Part shown: in pieces, positions 1 to 8,131 of the stretch
Layout: every line of letters begins with the position of its first letter
Numbering within the stretch: the stretch's first letter is position 1
Assembly (NCBI RefSeq): GCF_007741535.1
Contig: NZ_CP036525.1
Span: 1,922,001-1,986,000, forward strand
Source of the DNA: Rubripirellula lacrimiformis
GTDB lineage: Bacteria; Planctomycetota; Planctomycetia; Pirellulales; Pirellulaceae
DNA: 64,000 nucleotides
Direction of reading: 5' to 3'
The notes under the pieces: model-generated
What the model saw: only the letters and a program-made list of their open reading frames with translations
Databases searched by the model: none
Told to the model about the DNA's origin: nothing
Position numbers and translations under genes: made by a program

Positions 1-21
1 AGGGTGAGAAACAAGTTATCC
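1..21 (+). repeat. 3' end of a truncated attC-like site
   Basis: The first bases show GGTGA, a short spacer, AAC-like bases and then the core box GTTATCC at 15-21. The same order closes the complete attC-like sites further on. The leader TTATCCGA that begins here is complementary to the R'' box (GCGGATAAC, 540-548) of the cassette that follows. The rest of the site lies outside the window, so this rests on about 20 bases. Confidence 0.45.
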
Positions 22-41
22 GATCGGCGTTAGCGTATTCG

Positions 42-512
42 ATGGAACGTGTGAACAATTTGCCTGCGCCGAATTTCACATCTCGCATTTCAGTTCGAGA
101 CATTCTTGTTTTCGTGACGCTTTCTGCGGTTACAACTGCGCTGTTCATTTCGCATTCCCGTTGGGCAACAGTTGCATTGCTCGTGACGATCTACATTTGT
201 GGTTGGCGCCTGCTCAATGTGAACGTCAATCCTATCGGCAAGATCATGATGCTGCTTGTCGCAACCGCATTGCTTTCACCGCTGCTGTTGTGGTCTTCGT
301 CGCCCGAAAGTCGCGAATTTAACCAACGAATCGGATACGGTTGGGGCGGATCATATCTGTATCCGTACTTTGCTATTCTTCCAGTTCCAATCCTGGCTTT
401 CGCATGGAAGTGCTTTCGTCCCAATCAGACCCTGCTACGATATGCGTTAGAATCTACGTGCGAGTGCTTTGTGCTTATTCCGCTGTACGCATTGTTCATC
501 GTTGGAATTTGA
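42..512 (+). CDS. Cassette 1: small multi-pass membrane protein of unknown function
   Basis: This 156-residue protein has a short polar N-terminus (residues 1-18) followed by about four hydrophobic segments near residues 20-36, 42-58, 66-84 and 106-122, so it should sit in the inner membrane. No enzyme motif is visible. The ATG lies 26 bases after the cassette boundary at 15/16, leaving a very short leader as in the other cassettes. The stop is just before the attC-like site at 540. I do not recognise the family. The short cassette context is the best evidence that it is a real gene. Confidence 0.7.
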   Translation: MERVNNLPAPNFTSRISVRDILVFVTLSAVTTALFISHSRWATVALLVTIYICGWRLLNVNVNPIGKIMMLLVATALLSPLLLWSSSPESREFNQRIGYGWGGSYLYPYFAILPVPILAFAWKCFRPNQTLLRYALESTCECFVLIPLYALFIVGI

Positions 513-539
513 CGCTTATGTCCAGCGTGAGCGAGTTGG

Positions 540-633
540 GCGGATAACAAAGCCGTGCACACGGAGCACGGCTTGCAAGTTTTTACAAATGGAACGTTGT
601 CACTCCGTGCCCGGTGACGGCTGACGTTCTGTC
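540..633 (+). repeat. attC-like site of cassette 1
   Basis: R'' box GGATAAC (542-548) and R' box GTTCTGT (626-632) bracket an imperfect palindrome. The left arm AGCCGTGCACACGGAGCACGG pairs with the right arm ending GTGACGGCT, leaving one unpaired extra G and a few mismatches, with an AT-rich loop (tttttacaaatgg). Extrahelical bases on one arm are what integron attC hairpins use to orient recombination. R'' is the complement of the cassette's own leader at 15-23 (8 of 9 bases). Confidence 0.85.
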
Positions 634-655
634 ACTGAATCACTGAAGCCGCCTC

Positions 656-1279
656 ATGAAATCTAGCCGTTTCGGTCTCGGTGCAATCTTGCTGGCAACC
701 CTGACAGTTGGTGGCTGCCTCTATGTCGGTTCGATCGCAATCCGGAGCCTGGATCCATTCCCAGTCCTTGAGTTCGTCAACAAGCCTGGTCCCGCCGGGT
801 CTCGCAAAATGTACTCGTGGGACTTCACGGTTGATCCGGCTGCCATTCGCGGTATTTCTATGAAAGCGGCCTCGAGCATCGACTCCTATTCAACATGGTC
901 TAAATTTGAATTATCTCAATCTGACGCTAAGAGGCTCGCTGCTGAATTGCATTCGCGGATGGCAACAATTGACGCCTACCTCCAACGTACAAAGGAATGT
1001 GAACAGGCAACACGAACGATTGCTTCGATCCCTGTCCGTTCGCCGACGTCCGATACACCTGATTGGTGGTCGCCTCCAACTGGCACTGGAGACGCGACGG
1101 AGAACATGCTGTGGTATCCCGATGCAACCTATGGCGTCGCACAGGGATGCTATACTATTTTTGATGCATCAAATGAAACTCTCTGGGTTTACGAATACGC
1201 TGCCCAGCACGACTCACATTGGAAACGCGGTACACGTCCGCCCTATGGAAACTCTACCACCCCTGATCCACAAGAATGA
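656..1279 (+). CDS. Cassette 2: putative lipoprotein of unknown function
   Basis: The 207-residue product starts with a charged end (MKSSRF), a hydrophobic stretch (residues 7-20) and a lipobox-like VGGC with Cys at residue 21, so it is probably a lipoprotein or membrane-anchored secreted protein. The rest is polar with several Trp-rich patches (residues 137-150) and a Pro-rich C-terminus. No family is recognised. The start is 29 bases after the cassette boundary and the stop directly abuts the next attC-like site at 1278, so almost the entire cassette is coding. Confidence 0.75.
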   Translation: MKSSRFGLGAILLATLTVGGCLYVGSIAIRSLDPFPVLEFVNKPGPAGSRKMYSWDFTVDPAAIRGISMKAASSIDSYSTWSKFELSQSDAKRLAAELHSRMATIDAYLQRTKECEQATRTIASIPVRSPTSDTPDWWSPPTGTGDATENMLWYPDATYGVAQGCYTIFDASNETLWVYEYAAQHDSHWKRGTRPPYGNSTTPDPQE

Positions 1280-1370
1280 CAGAACCATGGGATGCAACGG
1301 AGCGGCGGTGGTGCGGTTTTTGGTGAGATCAATGTCAACTCCCGCCGCCCGCTGATCCCGAACGTTCTGC
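1278..1370 (+). repeat. attC-like site of cassette 2
   Basis: R'' GACAGAAC (1278-1285) and R' GTTCTGC (1364-1370) enclose arms GGGATGCAACGGAGCGGCGG and CCGCCGCCCGCTGATCCC. They pair except for one extrahelical base in each of two places. R'' is the exact 8-base complement of the leader of this cassette (GTTCTGTC at 626-633). The stop codon of the preceding gene overlaps R''. Confidence 0.9.
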
Positions 1371-1417
1371 TATCGAACCTTGACGTCACACGCTTGCGGA
1401 ATGCCTTGGTAGGACCA

Positions 1418-3147
1418 CAGCAGTTCCCGGTCGCCCTTCGCTATTGGGTGGTGAGCGTGGAGTGGAGGTGCATTTGAAGGCTGGTCGAGTTGTCGTGGCC
1501 TGCTGCGATGGTGATTTCGTGCCTTCGGAACTGACGTCCCACGCTCGTGGGGCGTCCCTAACGACAAATCGGAGTGAGAGTGCTCGGCTGGGCGCGTGCG
1601 TCACCAGTGCTGAGGCCAAAATCGACGTTTTAGACCGCTGAGGTTACGCTACTTCTGGCCGATCTTATCCACGAGGCGGCGGAACACCCATCGCCGATCC
1701 ACTGAGCATCGCTTGCCAAAGTTCGGCAAACGATTCAAACACGAAGTGATTCACATGGCTGCGAAGCTTTTCCCACAACGCTCGGCGACTCTTGAACTTC
1801 TCCTGCACCGAGGCAAACAGCGGACAGCATGCTTGCTGTACTTGGTCAACCATGAACGCTAAAAACATCAGCAGCATCAGTACCGTTGATAGGTTTTGCT
1901 TTCCATGACCGTAGTTGTGTTCAAAGTGATAGCCTTGATTCTTGAGCGTATTAAACGTCTCATTCTCAATCCGCCAGCGACTACGACCTCCCGCGGTGAA
2001 TTTCGATAGCAGCGAACGATCTAACGTGACGTTCGTCACCCAACTGAATCGCTTGCTCACTTCGCCGCTATCGTTGTCGTATTCAAAGTGCTGCAGAAAA
2101 TTCACTCGCAGAGATTGATTCGACGCATTGAGCGCCAGGTCACTGACGTACTGGGTCTCGCTTTGGATGACGCGGTTACCGATCGGGTCAACCCGTGTGA
2201 GTGTTTCGATTCGGTCTTCGTCGCCCGCAGCAATCACTTGATCGAACAAGTGAGCGTGGTCACCCGGTTTTGCACCGAGCAAGTAACTCATCTTCAGATC
2301 TTTCAGGTCGGCGATGTGCGGAGCGTTGCTGGCCAGTCCGTCTTCGACCACGATCAGCTTGATCTTCGGATAGAGCAAGCGAATTCGCCTCAATAGGCGT
2401 CGTGTCGCATTGCGTTCGCAATCGTTTTTGGTTTCTCCGTCTTGTTTGACGATGGGTTCGATTGCCAGTGGGATGACGACTTTCTGGTCGGGATGAACGA
2501 GCACCGCGGCAACCGCTTGATGCACATACTGAATCTTGCCACCACTGGTTTTACGTTCCAAGCACTCGGGGCAATGGATCTTTGAGGAACAGAAGTATCC
2601 AGTGCCATCGATCGCTAGCAGGTAATGATTGTTGTGGAACGCGAACTCTCGCAGGACGTTCCCGCGTTGAAGTTCGTGGAAGATGTCTGCAAAGGCTTCG
2701 TTGAGATGACTTGTATCGATACCATCAAGGATCTCTCGCATGGACGTATCGCTGGGAATAGCGTCGATCCCGAAGAGTCGTTTGATGGCAGGTTCGCCGG
2801 ACCGTTCTTCAAAAGCTAACAGTGATGGGTCTTTGAGTGAGAACATCGCAAACGCAGCCAAGAGAGTATCCACCATTGGATAAACCGTCCCGGATTGTTC
2901 CCGCGCGTCGGGGACCGATTGAAATCTCCGGCGTAACGTATCGATGAGTGCATCAGCGCAAAGGAATCGCCGCAACTTGGGGAACGGGGGCGCCGGACGG
3001 GTCATGATCGATCGCCTTGGACGAGAGCGAAAGCCGTCCATTGGAGCGTCAACCCCCGGCTCCAATCAAGGCTTCATCCAATCGCGACACGCTAGCAAAT
3101 CACCACACCGTATTTTACGGGATTTAGCCAACCGCCGGGAACTGCTG
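1418..3147 (-). mobile_element. Complete IS4-superfamily insertion sequence (1730 bp)
   Basis: Perfect 13-base terminal inverted repeats CAGCAGTTCCCGG lie at 1418-1430 and 3135-3147. A 9-base target duplication GTAGGACCA lies at 1409-1417 and 3148-3156. One transposase gene fills the minus strand. The target lies in the leader of cassette 3. The duplicated AGGACC followed by ATG recreates the ribosome-binding region of the interrupted gene at 3156. A deletion derivative of the same element is at 45623-46648. Nine-base duplications suit the IS4 group, but I cannot name the ISfinder member. Confidence 0.92.
1665..3065 (-). CDS. DDE transposase of the IS4-like element
   Basis: The product has 466 residues if the first ATG is used. 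An internal Met at residue 21 (MTRPAPPF, near 3005) is as likely a start. Catalytic residues of the RNase-H fold are visible: Asp in LLAIDGTGYF (near residue 153), Asp in IVVEDGL (near 242) and Glu in the WRIENETFNTLKNQGY motif (near 373). This last motif resembles the Y-(2)-R-(3)-E-(6)-K signature of IS4-type enzymes, here R-E-K. It should perform cut-and-paste transposition of the flanking inverted repeats. The reading frame is intact, so the element may be active. Confidence 0.9.
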   Translation of the reverse strand: MEPGVDAPMDGFRSRPRRSIMTRPAPPFPKLRRFLCADALIDTLRRRFQSVPDAREQSGTVYPMVDTLLAAFAMFSLKDPSLLAFEERSGEPAIKRLFGIDAIPSDTSMREILDGIDTSHLNEAFADIFHELQRGNVLREFAFHNNHYLLAIDGTGYFCSSKIHCPECLERKTSGGKIQYVHQAVAAVLVHPDQKVVIPLAIEPIVKQDGETKNDCERNATRRLLRRIRLLYPKIKLIVVEDGLASNAPHIADLKDLKMSYLLGAKPGDHAHLFDQVIAAGDEDRIETLTRVDPIGNRVIQSETQYVSDLALNASNQSLRVNFLQHFEYDNDSGEVSKRFSWVTNVTLDRSLLSKFTAGGRSRWRIENETFNTLKNQGYHFEHNYGHGKQNLSTVLMLLMFLAFMVDQVQQACCPLFASVQEKFKSRRALWEKLRSHVNHFVFESFAELWQAMLSGSAMGVPPPRG

Positions 3148-3155
3148 GTAGGACC

Positions 3156-3557
3156 ATGACTTCGGAACTGCCTTCGCGCGAGAATTTCAATGAATTTTGG
3201 ACTCGACCGAATCGATTAACGTTTTCGATCGCGTGACTGACGTTGTACTTCGGTGGACTCGTCGCATACGCGGTTTTAGCGCCAGCATTGCTTGTATCCT
3301 TGTTGCCTGAGGCAGCGATTATAGGTGTCGCAATTGTCATTGTGATCGGAATACCGATTGTGTATTGGCAGTGGTTTTGGAAGCACTATGACAGGTTTTT
3401 ACGATGTCCAAATTGCCGTGACTGGGTGGGTAGAGACATTTCTGGTAGTCTGCATGGTCCGTCCCCGAAATGGCGTACCGTGTTAGAGACTTCCAAATGC
3501 GTTCGTTGCGGACAACAAATGCTTAGCGACGAACCGATGGAAGAGCAGAACCAATAA
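3156..3557 (+). pseudogene. Cassette 3: membrane protein with zinc-ribbon tail, interrupted by an in-frame TGA
   Basis: Read from the ATG at 3156, the frame gives a polar N-terminus (MTSELPSRENF...), then TGA at 3234-3236, then stays open in the same frame to 3557. The second part has two hydrophobic helices and then CPNC and CVRCGQQ zinc-ribbon pairs. The coherence on both sides suggests one gene of about 133 codons broken by a nonsense change (or a sequence error). The last codons and TAA (3555-3557) are supplied by the HUH element that begins at 3552, so the native stop is lost. Alternatively translation restarts downstream, for instance at TTG 3243. Confidence 0.6.
3545..3551 (+). repeat. 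R'' half of the attC-like site of cassette 3
   Basis: GCAGAAC is the exact complement of this cassette's leader box GTTCTGC at 1364-1370. The rest of the site is missing because the HUH element fragment starts at the next base. Confidence 0.7.
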
Positions 3558-4348
3558 GGATTTGACATCGCGAGCTTGCGAGCCGGTGTTCAAGTCGTTT
3601 GTTCAAGAAGCCCGGAGGTTAGCGCCGGTGGTTACTTGGGTTTTGCTTCCGGTTGCGTCTGCGCGTCGAGTGCCCAGGTCGGCACTTGCGAGATTGCTGG
3701 GCCAGTTTCTTGTTCGTCTTCCGCTGCTGTTGACGATACTGGCAGCAGTTCAGTGCTCCTGAGCGTCGCTGGTGCTGGGTTTTCTCGATCGTTATTGACG
3801 TTGCCGCGCACCTTCAGCCCCCGCCCTCCCGGTGACGCTTCGAATGATTCATGACGCTGCTTTGAAGTTCTCATTTATCCACTGTCGAAATATGTCAGCG
3901 AATGTTCGGGGATGATCCCGTCGGATTGCAGCGACTCGTAGGTCACCTCCACCACCCGCAACTGGCCGCCACAGACGGCACACCGAAGCGGCGCCGTCAG
4001 TGGTTTCTCTTGCGGTGCGTGACTTTCTTGCCCAGGTTCATCGTTCCGGTGATCTTGGAGATGGCTTCCTGAACGGTCGTTTCAGACATCGGGTTCTTGG
4101 CCGTGCTGATCTCGTGCTTGGCCAGTGAGTGCCCGCGTCGATTGCCGGGGAACAGCAACGACGGATGCCGGTGCGTGCACCAATAGCTTCGCAACAACTT
4201 CAGCGTTGAAGGTGGCAGCGGCAGTAAGCGATCTTTGGCTCCTTTCCCGCGATGGATGTGAGCGAACCCGCGAGCGGCATCGATGTCACCAACCTGCAAG
4301 CTCAACGCTTCGTTGAGCCGCAGTCCCATGGTGTAAACCGTCCAAAAT
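3552..4348 (-). mobile_element. Deletion fragment of an IS91-type (HUH) element, lineage A
   Basis: The terminus CAATAAGGATTTGACATCG and the following 460 bases match the complete copy at 11054-11520 almost base for base. The sequence then jumps at about 4020, at a shared GCGTG, from the 3' part of tnpA into the recombinase gene (matching 12775-13100). The element is cut at 4348 by a MITE. It keeps the ori-type end with its hairpin and only part of the recombinase (3997-4329, including RLNEALSL with the first catalytic Arg). The HxxR and Tyr motifs are deleted. Both encoded proteins are therefore dead. Confidence 0.85.
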
Positions 4349-4558
4349 TGTCACGGGGCGCTCGAAAAGGGACCACCTGTGGGCGCCTAAAACGCCCCCA
4401 CCCAAATGGATAACGCAAGCCAATTCGTTTTTTGGATTTACAGCCCGTTACCCCGTCCTCGGGGCTTTAAATCCGAAGAACGAATTTGCGGACACACCTC
4501 AAATTGGTGGGGGCACGAAAAGCGCCCATTGCTGGTCCCATCGAGGCGCCCCGTGACA
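4349..4558. mobile_element. 210 bp MITE with about 60 bp terminal inverted repeats
   Basis: The ends are TGTCACGGGGCGC (4349-4361) and its complement GCGCCCCGTGACA (4546-4558). Similarity between the arms continues for about 60 bases each (GGGACCACC / TGGTCCC, GGTGGGGGC / GCCCCCACC). No gene fits inside. Flanking bases CCAAAAT and CCAAAAA look like a slightly decayed target duplication. The right-hand 90 bases recur at 54424-54513 next to an ISL3 transposase gene, so an ISL3-type transposase is the likely mobiliser. Confidence 0.8.
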
Positions 4559-5172
4559 CCAAAAAAGAAGAGCAATGCTGCCAGAGCTTGGTTTTGCGTC
4601 CCCGCAGTAACTTCACCGACGACTGCTAGCTCGGTTAGGAATTGCCCAATTTCGGGCTCGCCATATTTGTCCACATTTTCGTCGTCCAAGTGGCGAATGA
4701 AACGAACGAGCCATCCGACGTAGGCCTGTTCGGTGGACTTTGGGTGATGGAGCACCCGCATTCTCGCTCGCATTTTGCGTACAGCTGCGGGTTCATTCGG
4801 ATCGATCAGTCCTGGCAAGCCTTCGCCAGGCATACCGCCTCCATTCTCGACTGCCACCCTGGCGCGCTTTTCAAGTTCAGCGAGCTCACCAAGCTTCTGT
4901 TTGAAATGAACGAAATCCACCTCGTCATTGCGTAAGACAAGCGCTTGGTACCACTCGACCGCTCGGGCCGCCTGCAATCGCTGCCAGGCTGGCACGCCCC
5001 GATCGCGGAGAGAACGGAGGAACGCGAGCACCCGGGACGTCTCAACCTTCAGAGGCTCACCGTCATCTTGCTGTAGTCTTGCGTATTCATCGAACCATTG
5101 CGGCATCCATGCCAAATCATTGGGATGCAGCTGGGCACGGCTCAATCGTTGACGAAACAGCTCAACAGACAT
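4559..5172 (-). pseudogene. intI: Integron integrase, N-terminal part only
   Basis: The start ATG at 5172 (an upstream in-frame ATG is at 5196) leads into about 110 residues of N-terminal extension. A SAM-like core-binding domain follows, whose signatures STEQAYVGWLVRFIRH, FLTELAVVGEV and TQNQALAALLFFF closely resemble IntI proteins (compare the STQNQALNALLFLY type). Sequence stops at FFFG where the MITE begins. The catalytic domain with R, HxxR and Tyr is absent, so the protein cannot recombine DNA. It is divergent from the cassette array at 5420 onward, the normal integron layout. Beyond the MITE the same strand continues with a recombinase fragment of a different origin. Confidence 0.85.
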
Positions 5173-5196
5173 TGGAACATCCTCAGCGAAAGGCAC

Positions 5197-5426
5197 CTCC
5201 CATCAGTGAACGTGTGCTCTACCCCCCCCCCCCCGCGGCGGGGGAAGGCAAGCAAAAAGTGCTTTGAATCAGAAAAGTTCAATCGAGATTCGGTTCTCTC
5301 TTCCCCCTCGCTCGGGCTAAGCGTATTATGCACGGGTCAGCCGGGCATAAAACCCTTTATCCTCGCCTGACCCAGTCTGTAAAATGTTTAGACCCCGTGT
5401 GAGGCGGGGATAATTAATCGTTCTGT
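5197..5426 (+). promoter_or_regulatory. Region between intI and the first cassette: attI-like junction and possible cassette promoter
   Basis: The crossover-type box GTTCTGT at 5420-5426 (in AATCGTTCTGTCACT) matches the R' boxes at 626 and 1364 and begins the first cassette of the intI-proximal array, so attI should end here. TTTAGA (about 5385) and GATAAT (5409-5414) are spaced 16 bases apart and could form the cassette promoter Pc. They also flank a small CCCCG/CGGGG inverted repeat. The promoter call is speculative. The attI call rests on position and the core box. Confidence 0.55.
5222..5247. other. 13-base C homopolymer with G-rich complement
   Basis: An uninterrupted run of 13 C (5222-5234) is followed by GCGGCGGGGG, able to fold into a tight GC hairpin 50 bases upstream of the integrase start. 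Such a run could vary in length. It could also be a place of sequencing error. Confidence 0.6.
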
Positions 5427-5498
5427 CACTCGGAGACTACAACCTTCACTGACGACACCGAACCTCGCAGCGTACGCCCCTCGATTGAAACGCGACTT

Positions 5499-5951
5499 TT
5501 GCGTCGCCTGCTCGATTGGCAGGTCGAACCAAACGCAACGGTTGATGGCGGACGCACTCTCTTTCAAGAGATCTGCGGCCTACTGGAATTCTATATTTGC
5601 GGATGTATCCCGTACGGTCCCGACAATGTCGGTGGGTGGTGGTCTGACGGCGTCATTCATCTTGAAATCGCAAATCCCACCCTCAATCGGTTCACACTGC
5701 TGGGTGTGACGTGGATCGACTCACTTGGCATCGCGCCCTTTGAGATTGATTTCGACATCACACGAGACGATGACACTTACTTTACCAAGACCATCTTTCG
5801 GATCGGGATTCTCGACGACTACGGAAACCCGACTGTTTGCGATCGTAGTCTTGCTACGTCGCGTGTTCTCGACGCTCGTCCACGGTACAATCGAGATTGG
5901 GCGATGACCGTCGAGTTGACGCCTCCAAACGAAGACAGGACAGAACAATGA
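5499..5951 (+). CDS. Cassette 4: hypothetical soluble protein
   Basis: The 150-residue acidic protein has no membrane segment. It carries alternating beta-like stretches (GVIHLEIANPTLNRFTLLGV, IAPFEIDFDITRDDD) and a Cys-containing N-terminal third. No ATG is available in this frame between the upstream stop (5415) and the coding region; TTG at 5499 is the first plausible start and ATT at 5484 is another. Its C-terminus (DRTEQ) is encoded by the first bases of the attC-like site. It is the first cassette beside attI. Function unknown. Confidence 0.6.
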   Translation: MRRLLDWQVEPNATVDGGRTLFQEICGLLEFYICGCIPYGPDNVGGWWSDGVIHLEIANPTLNRFTLLGVTWIDSLGIAPFEIDFDITRDDDTYFTKTIFRIGILDDYGNPTVCDRSLATSRVLDARPRYNRDWAMTVELTPPNEDRTEQ

Positions 5952-6033
5952 AATGCACGGGAGGACGGGAGTCGCGTTTCTTGGTCTGCTTGCACGTCTT
6001 TCGCCCGTCCCCCGTGATTTCTAACGTTATCTG
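5939..6033 (+). repeat. attC-like site of cassette 4
   Basis: R'' GACAGAAC (5939-5946) and R' GTTATCTG (6026-6033). The arms AAATGCACGGGAGGACGGG and CCCGTCCCCCGTGATTT pair with single-base bulges, with a T-rich loop. R'' is complementary to the leader box GTTCTGTC at 5420-5427. The stop codon of the gene lies in the site. Confidence 0.9.
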
Positions 6034-6050
6034 GCTCGAAATTACTTCAC

Positions 6051-6452
6051 ATGTGGCCGTTTCAGAACAGAGAGTCCAAGAAGAGAACACCATGTGTCTC
6101 AATTGGTGACATCGTTGCCACTTGGGGGCAAGACGGTTGGTCCTTCTCGGACGGCACGATTGATTTCACGATGTACGAGAATGATATTTTCGATACTTCG
6201 ATCTTGCACAAACTGCCAGACTTAAGGACATGGATTTCAAACCTACAAACTGAAATTGACGCCATCATCAACGAGCATGTTGCTGACTGGGGTTTGGAAC
6301 GCGATGACCGTGAAATCGTTGCAATTGACGTTTCACGTTTGGCGACGGAGAATCAGGTTGACGTCGCATATGGTTGCGAACAATGGGCTGACTACGGCGT
6401 CAATATCGTCATCACCAATGGAAGGATTACTGAGTCGTACGGCGGTGATTAA
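6051..6452 (+). CDS. Cassette 5: hypothetical acidic protein
   Basis: This 133-residue protein is soluble and acidic. Its N-terminus is basic (WPFQNRESKKR). Two aromatic-rich patches (TWGQDGWSFSDGTIDF and EQWADYGVNIVITNG) suggest a small beta-rich fold. No known motif was recognised. The ATG is 25 bases after the cassette boundary at 6026/6027. The gene ends 35 bases before its attC-like site. Confidence 0.65.
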   Translation: MWPFQNRESKKRTPCVSIGDIVATWGQDGWSFSDGTIDFTMYENDIFDTSILHKLPDLRTWISNLQTEIDAIINEHVADWGLERDDREIVAIDVSRLATENQVDVAYGCEQWADYGVNIVITNGRITESYGGD

Positions 6453-6484
6453 GCTGCTAATTGAGCTACAAACACGACAATCGC

Positions 6485-6577
6485 CAGATAACCATGCCGT
6501 GAACCGAAGCGGCGAAGTCGGCGTTTTTTGAAATTGATAATCCCCTGTCGCCGCTCGGTTACGGCCGACGTTCGTTG
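6485..6577 (+). repeat. attC-like site of cassette 5
   Basis: R'' CAGATAAC (6485-6492) is the exact complement of this cassette's leader box GTTATCTG at 6026-6033. R' is GTTCGTTG (6570-6577). The arms GCCGTGAACCGAAGCGGCGA and TCGCCGCTCGGTTACGGC pair with two one-base bulges. The loop is AT-rich. Confidence 0.9.
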
Positions 6578-6604
6578 CAATAATAGATTCAGAGTGGAGT
6601 TACG

Positions 6605-7981
6605 TTGGCTATTCCAATCTCATCTTTTCAGGCAGCTCTGCTCGGTCACGGTGCGATTGTGGAGGGATACGCCAAGCGTCCACCCGGATTTCGTAAACGC
6701 GTTGTCCCTAAGGATCTGCGGTCGTCGTACGAAAACATTCTTACTGCGATTCTTCTGTACGACGGCGGTGCGACCGTTGCGCCGAATATTGCATACTCAC
6801 ATCTCACAGATTTAGCTGATGCACACGAACTGATTGCACCAATTGATGTTGCCGGTTCTCGTGACTTCGAAACCCGCATTGCGCACGCGTATGAACTTGG
6901 CTTCATGTCGTTCCGCCGACGCGAAAATCGTGTCGCCGAAGTAGCGCCAAGAATCACGCATACTGGACTGAAGTTTCCGGATCATTCTCTCGATGATCAG
7001 CTCGCTGACATAGATGATGACGAGCATATGGCTCAATCAGTGGAACTCGTGACCGACATTGCAGATTCAATTTACGGAATCTGGCAATTGACTCACGGTG
7101 ACGAATTCGAGCGATCTTGGATAAACCATACAAGCGCCTTTTCTGACTACCTGGGCCACCACGAGTCAGTTATCGAAAGTGACGAGGATGCCGAAGAATC
7201 GCTGCGCGACGTAATGTCTGACGTGCTGAATAGGCTCCCCTATCACATGGGGCTCTATTTTGACAATGATCGAGTTTCGCAGGAGATAATTGGCGAACCT
7301 GCATTTTTCAATTTTGATCCAGAAGAAATGCGTGACGTTTTTCAAACTGAAGACATGCTGTCTTCCTCAAAGGGAGTTTTTACGAATCATCTTCAGCAAG
7401 GTCTCGCGCTCGGAATGCGACCGTCGCCGGCCAAATTCCTCGCTTGTCACTCCCTTTGGAGAACTGTATTCGAGTTTTCTCGAATGCTTGATTTCGCAAC
7501 TGATAATAAGACGGAACTCTTAACATCGATTTCCCGGCTAGGAAAACAGTCTGACGCACGCACCGTCGCTACATCCGATGAACAAGTGGGTGCGTACCAG
7601 TTACTCAGTGACACTTTACCCACCGTTCCTCGTGTTGCGAGCATTTCGGAACTCCTGCGGCTGAGGGATGACAGGCATCTCCCGGCACTTAGATCATGCG
7701 TAAAAGAATGGGCAAGCGCGATGGCGCTTGGTGACGGCGTCGCCTGCGCCAGGATTGCCAAAGATGTTACAAATGCTGGGAAGGCGATTGACCGCGCTAA
7801 GCAACTGAAAACTGCGTCTCAAACGGTCAATTACATAACGATTCCCGTTGCGGTCGCGGAGGCTCTTGTCGGAACTTGCTTCGGCTTACTCCTTCTGCCG
7901 GTCGGGCCATGTTTGGATTTGGCCGCGTCGCGGTTGCTCAGCAAAAATTCCTGGATTCAATTTGGCGGACCAATCGACTAA
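6605..7981 (+). CDS. Cassette 6: large hypothetical protein with hydrophobic C-terminus
   Basis: At 458 residues this is by far the largest cassette gene. It is mostly helical and acidic, with dense Asp/Glu stretches (residues 130-150 and 190-210). A long hydrophobic segment near the C-terminus (about residues 405-445, ending LLPVGPCLDLAASRLL) suggests a membrane anchor or membrane-active end. The start is TTG at 6605, 35 bases after the boundary at 6570/6571. No catalytic motif is visible. Cargo genes of this size in chromosomal integrons are often defence or interaction genes, but nothing in the sequence proves that. Confidence 0.7.
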   Translation: MAIPISSFQAALLGHGAIVEGYAKRPPGFRKRVVPKDLRSSYENILTAILLYDGGATVAPNIAYSHLTDLADAHELIAPIDVAGSRDFETRIAHAYELGFMSFRRRENRVAEVAPRITHTGLKFPDHSLDDQLADIDDDEHMAQSVELVTDIADSIYGIWQLTHGDEFERSWINHTSAFSDYLGHHESVIESDEDAEESLRDVMSDVLNRLPYHMGLYFDNDRVSQEIIGEPAFFNFDPEEMRDVFQTEDMLSSSKGVFTNHLQQGLALGMRPSPAKFLACHSLWRTVFEFSRMLDFATDNKTELLTSISRLGKQSDARTVATSDEQVGAYQLLSDTLPTVPRVASISELLRLRDDRHLPALRSCVKEWASAMALGDGVACARIAKDVTNAGKAIDRAKQLKTASQTVNYITIPVAVAEALVGTCFGLLLLPVGPCLDLAASRLLSKNSWIQFGGPID

Positions 7982-7985
7982 GAAA

Positions 7986-8078
7986 GCAACGAACAATTGC
8001 GTGAACCGGAGCGGCGAATCTGGCGGAATTTGAAATCAACGCGTAACTTCGCCGCCCGGTTACGCTGAACGTTCGCCG
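7986..8078 (+). repeat. attC-like site of cassette 6
   Basis: R'' GCAACGAAC (7986-7994) is an exact 9-base complement of the cassette leader GTTCGTTGC at 6570-6578. R' is GTTCGCCG (8071-8078). The arms TGCGTGAACCGGAGCGGCGAA and TTCGCCGCCCGGTTACGC pair with two bulged bases. Confidence 0.92.
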
Positions 8079-8131
8079 ACTGAAATCGTGTCTGACCTGA
8101 TTATGGACCTCGTCAACACCTCCGATGATTA

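Noticed and set aside
5385-5414. Confident Pc cassette promoter
   Set aside because: TTTAGA-16-GATAAT is only a weak match and planctomycete promoters are poorly defined; kept only as a possibility in the attI entry.
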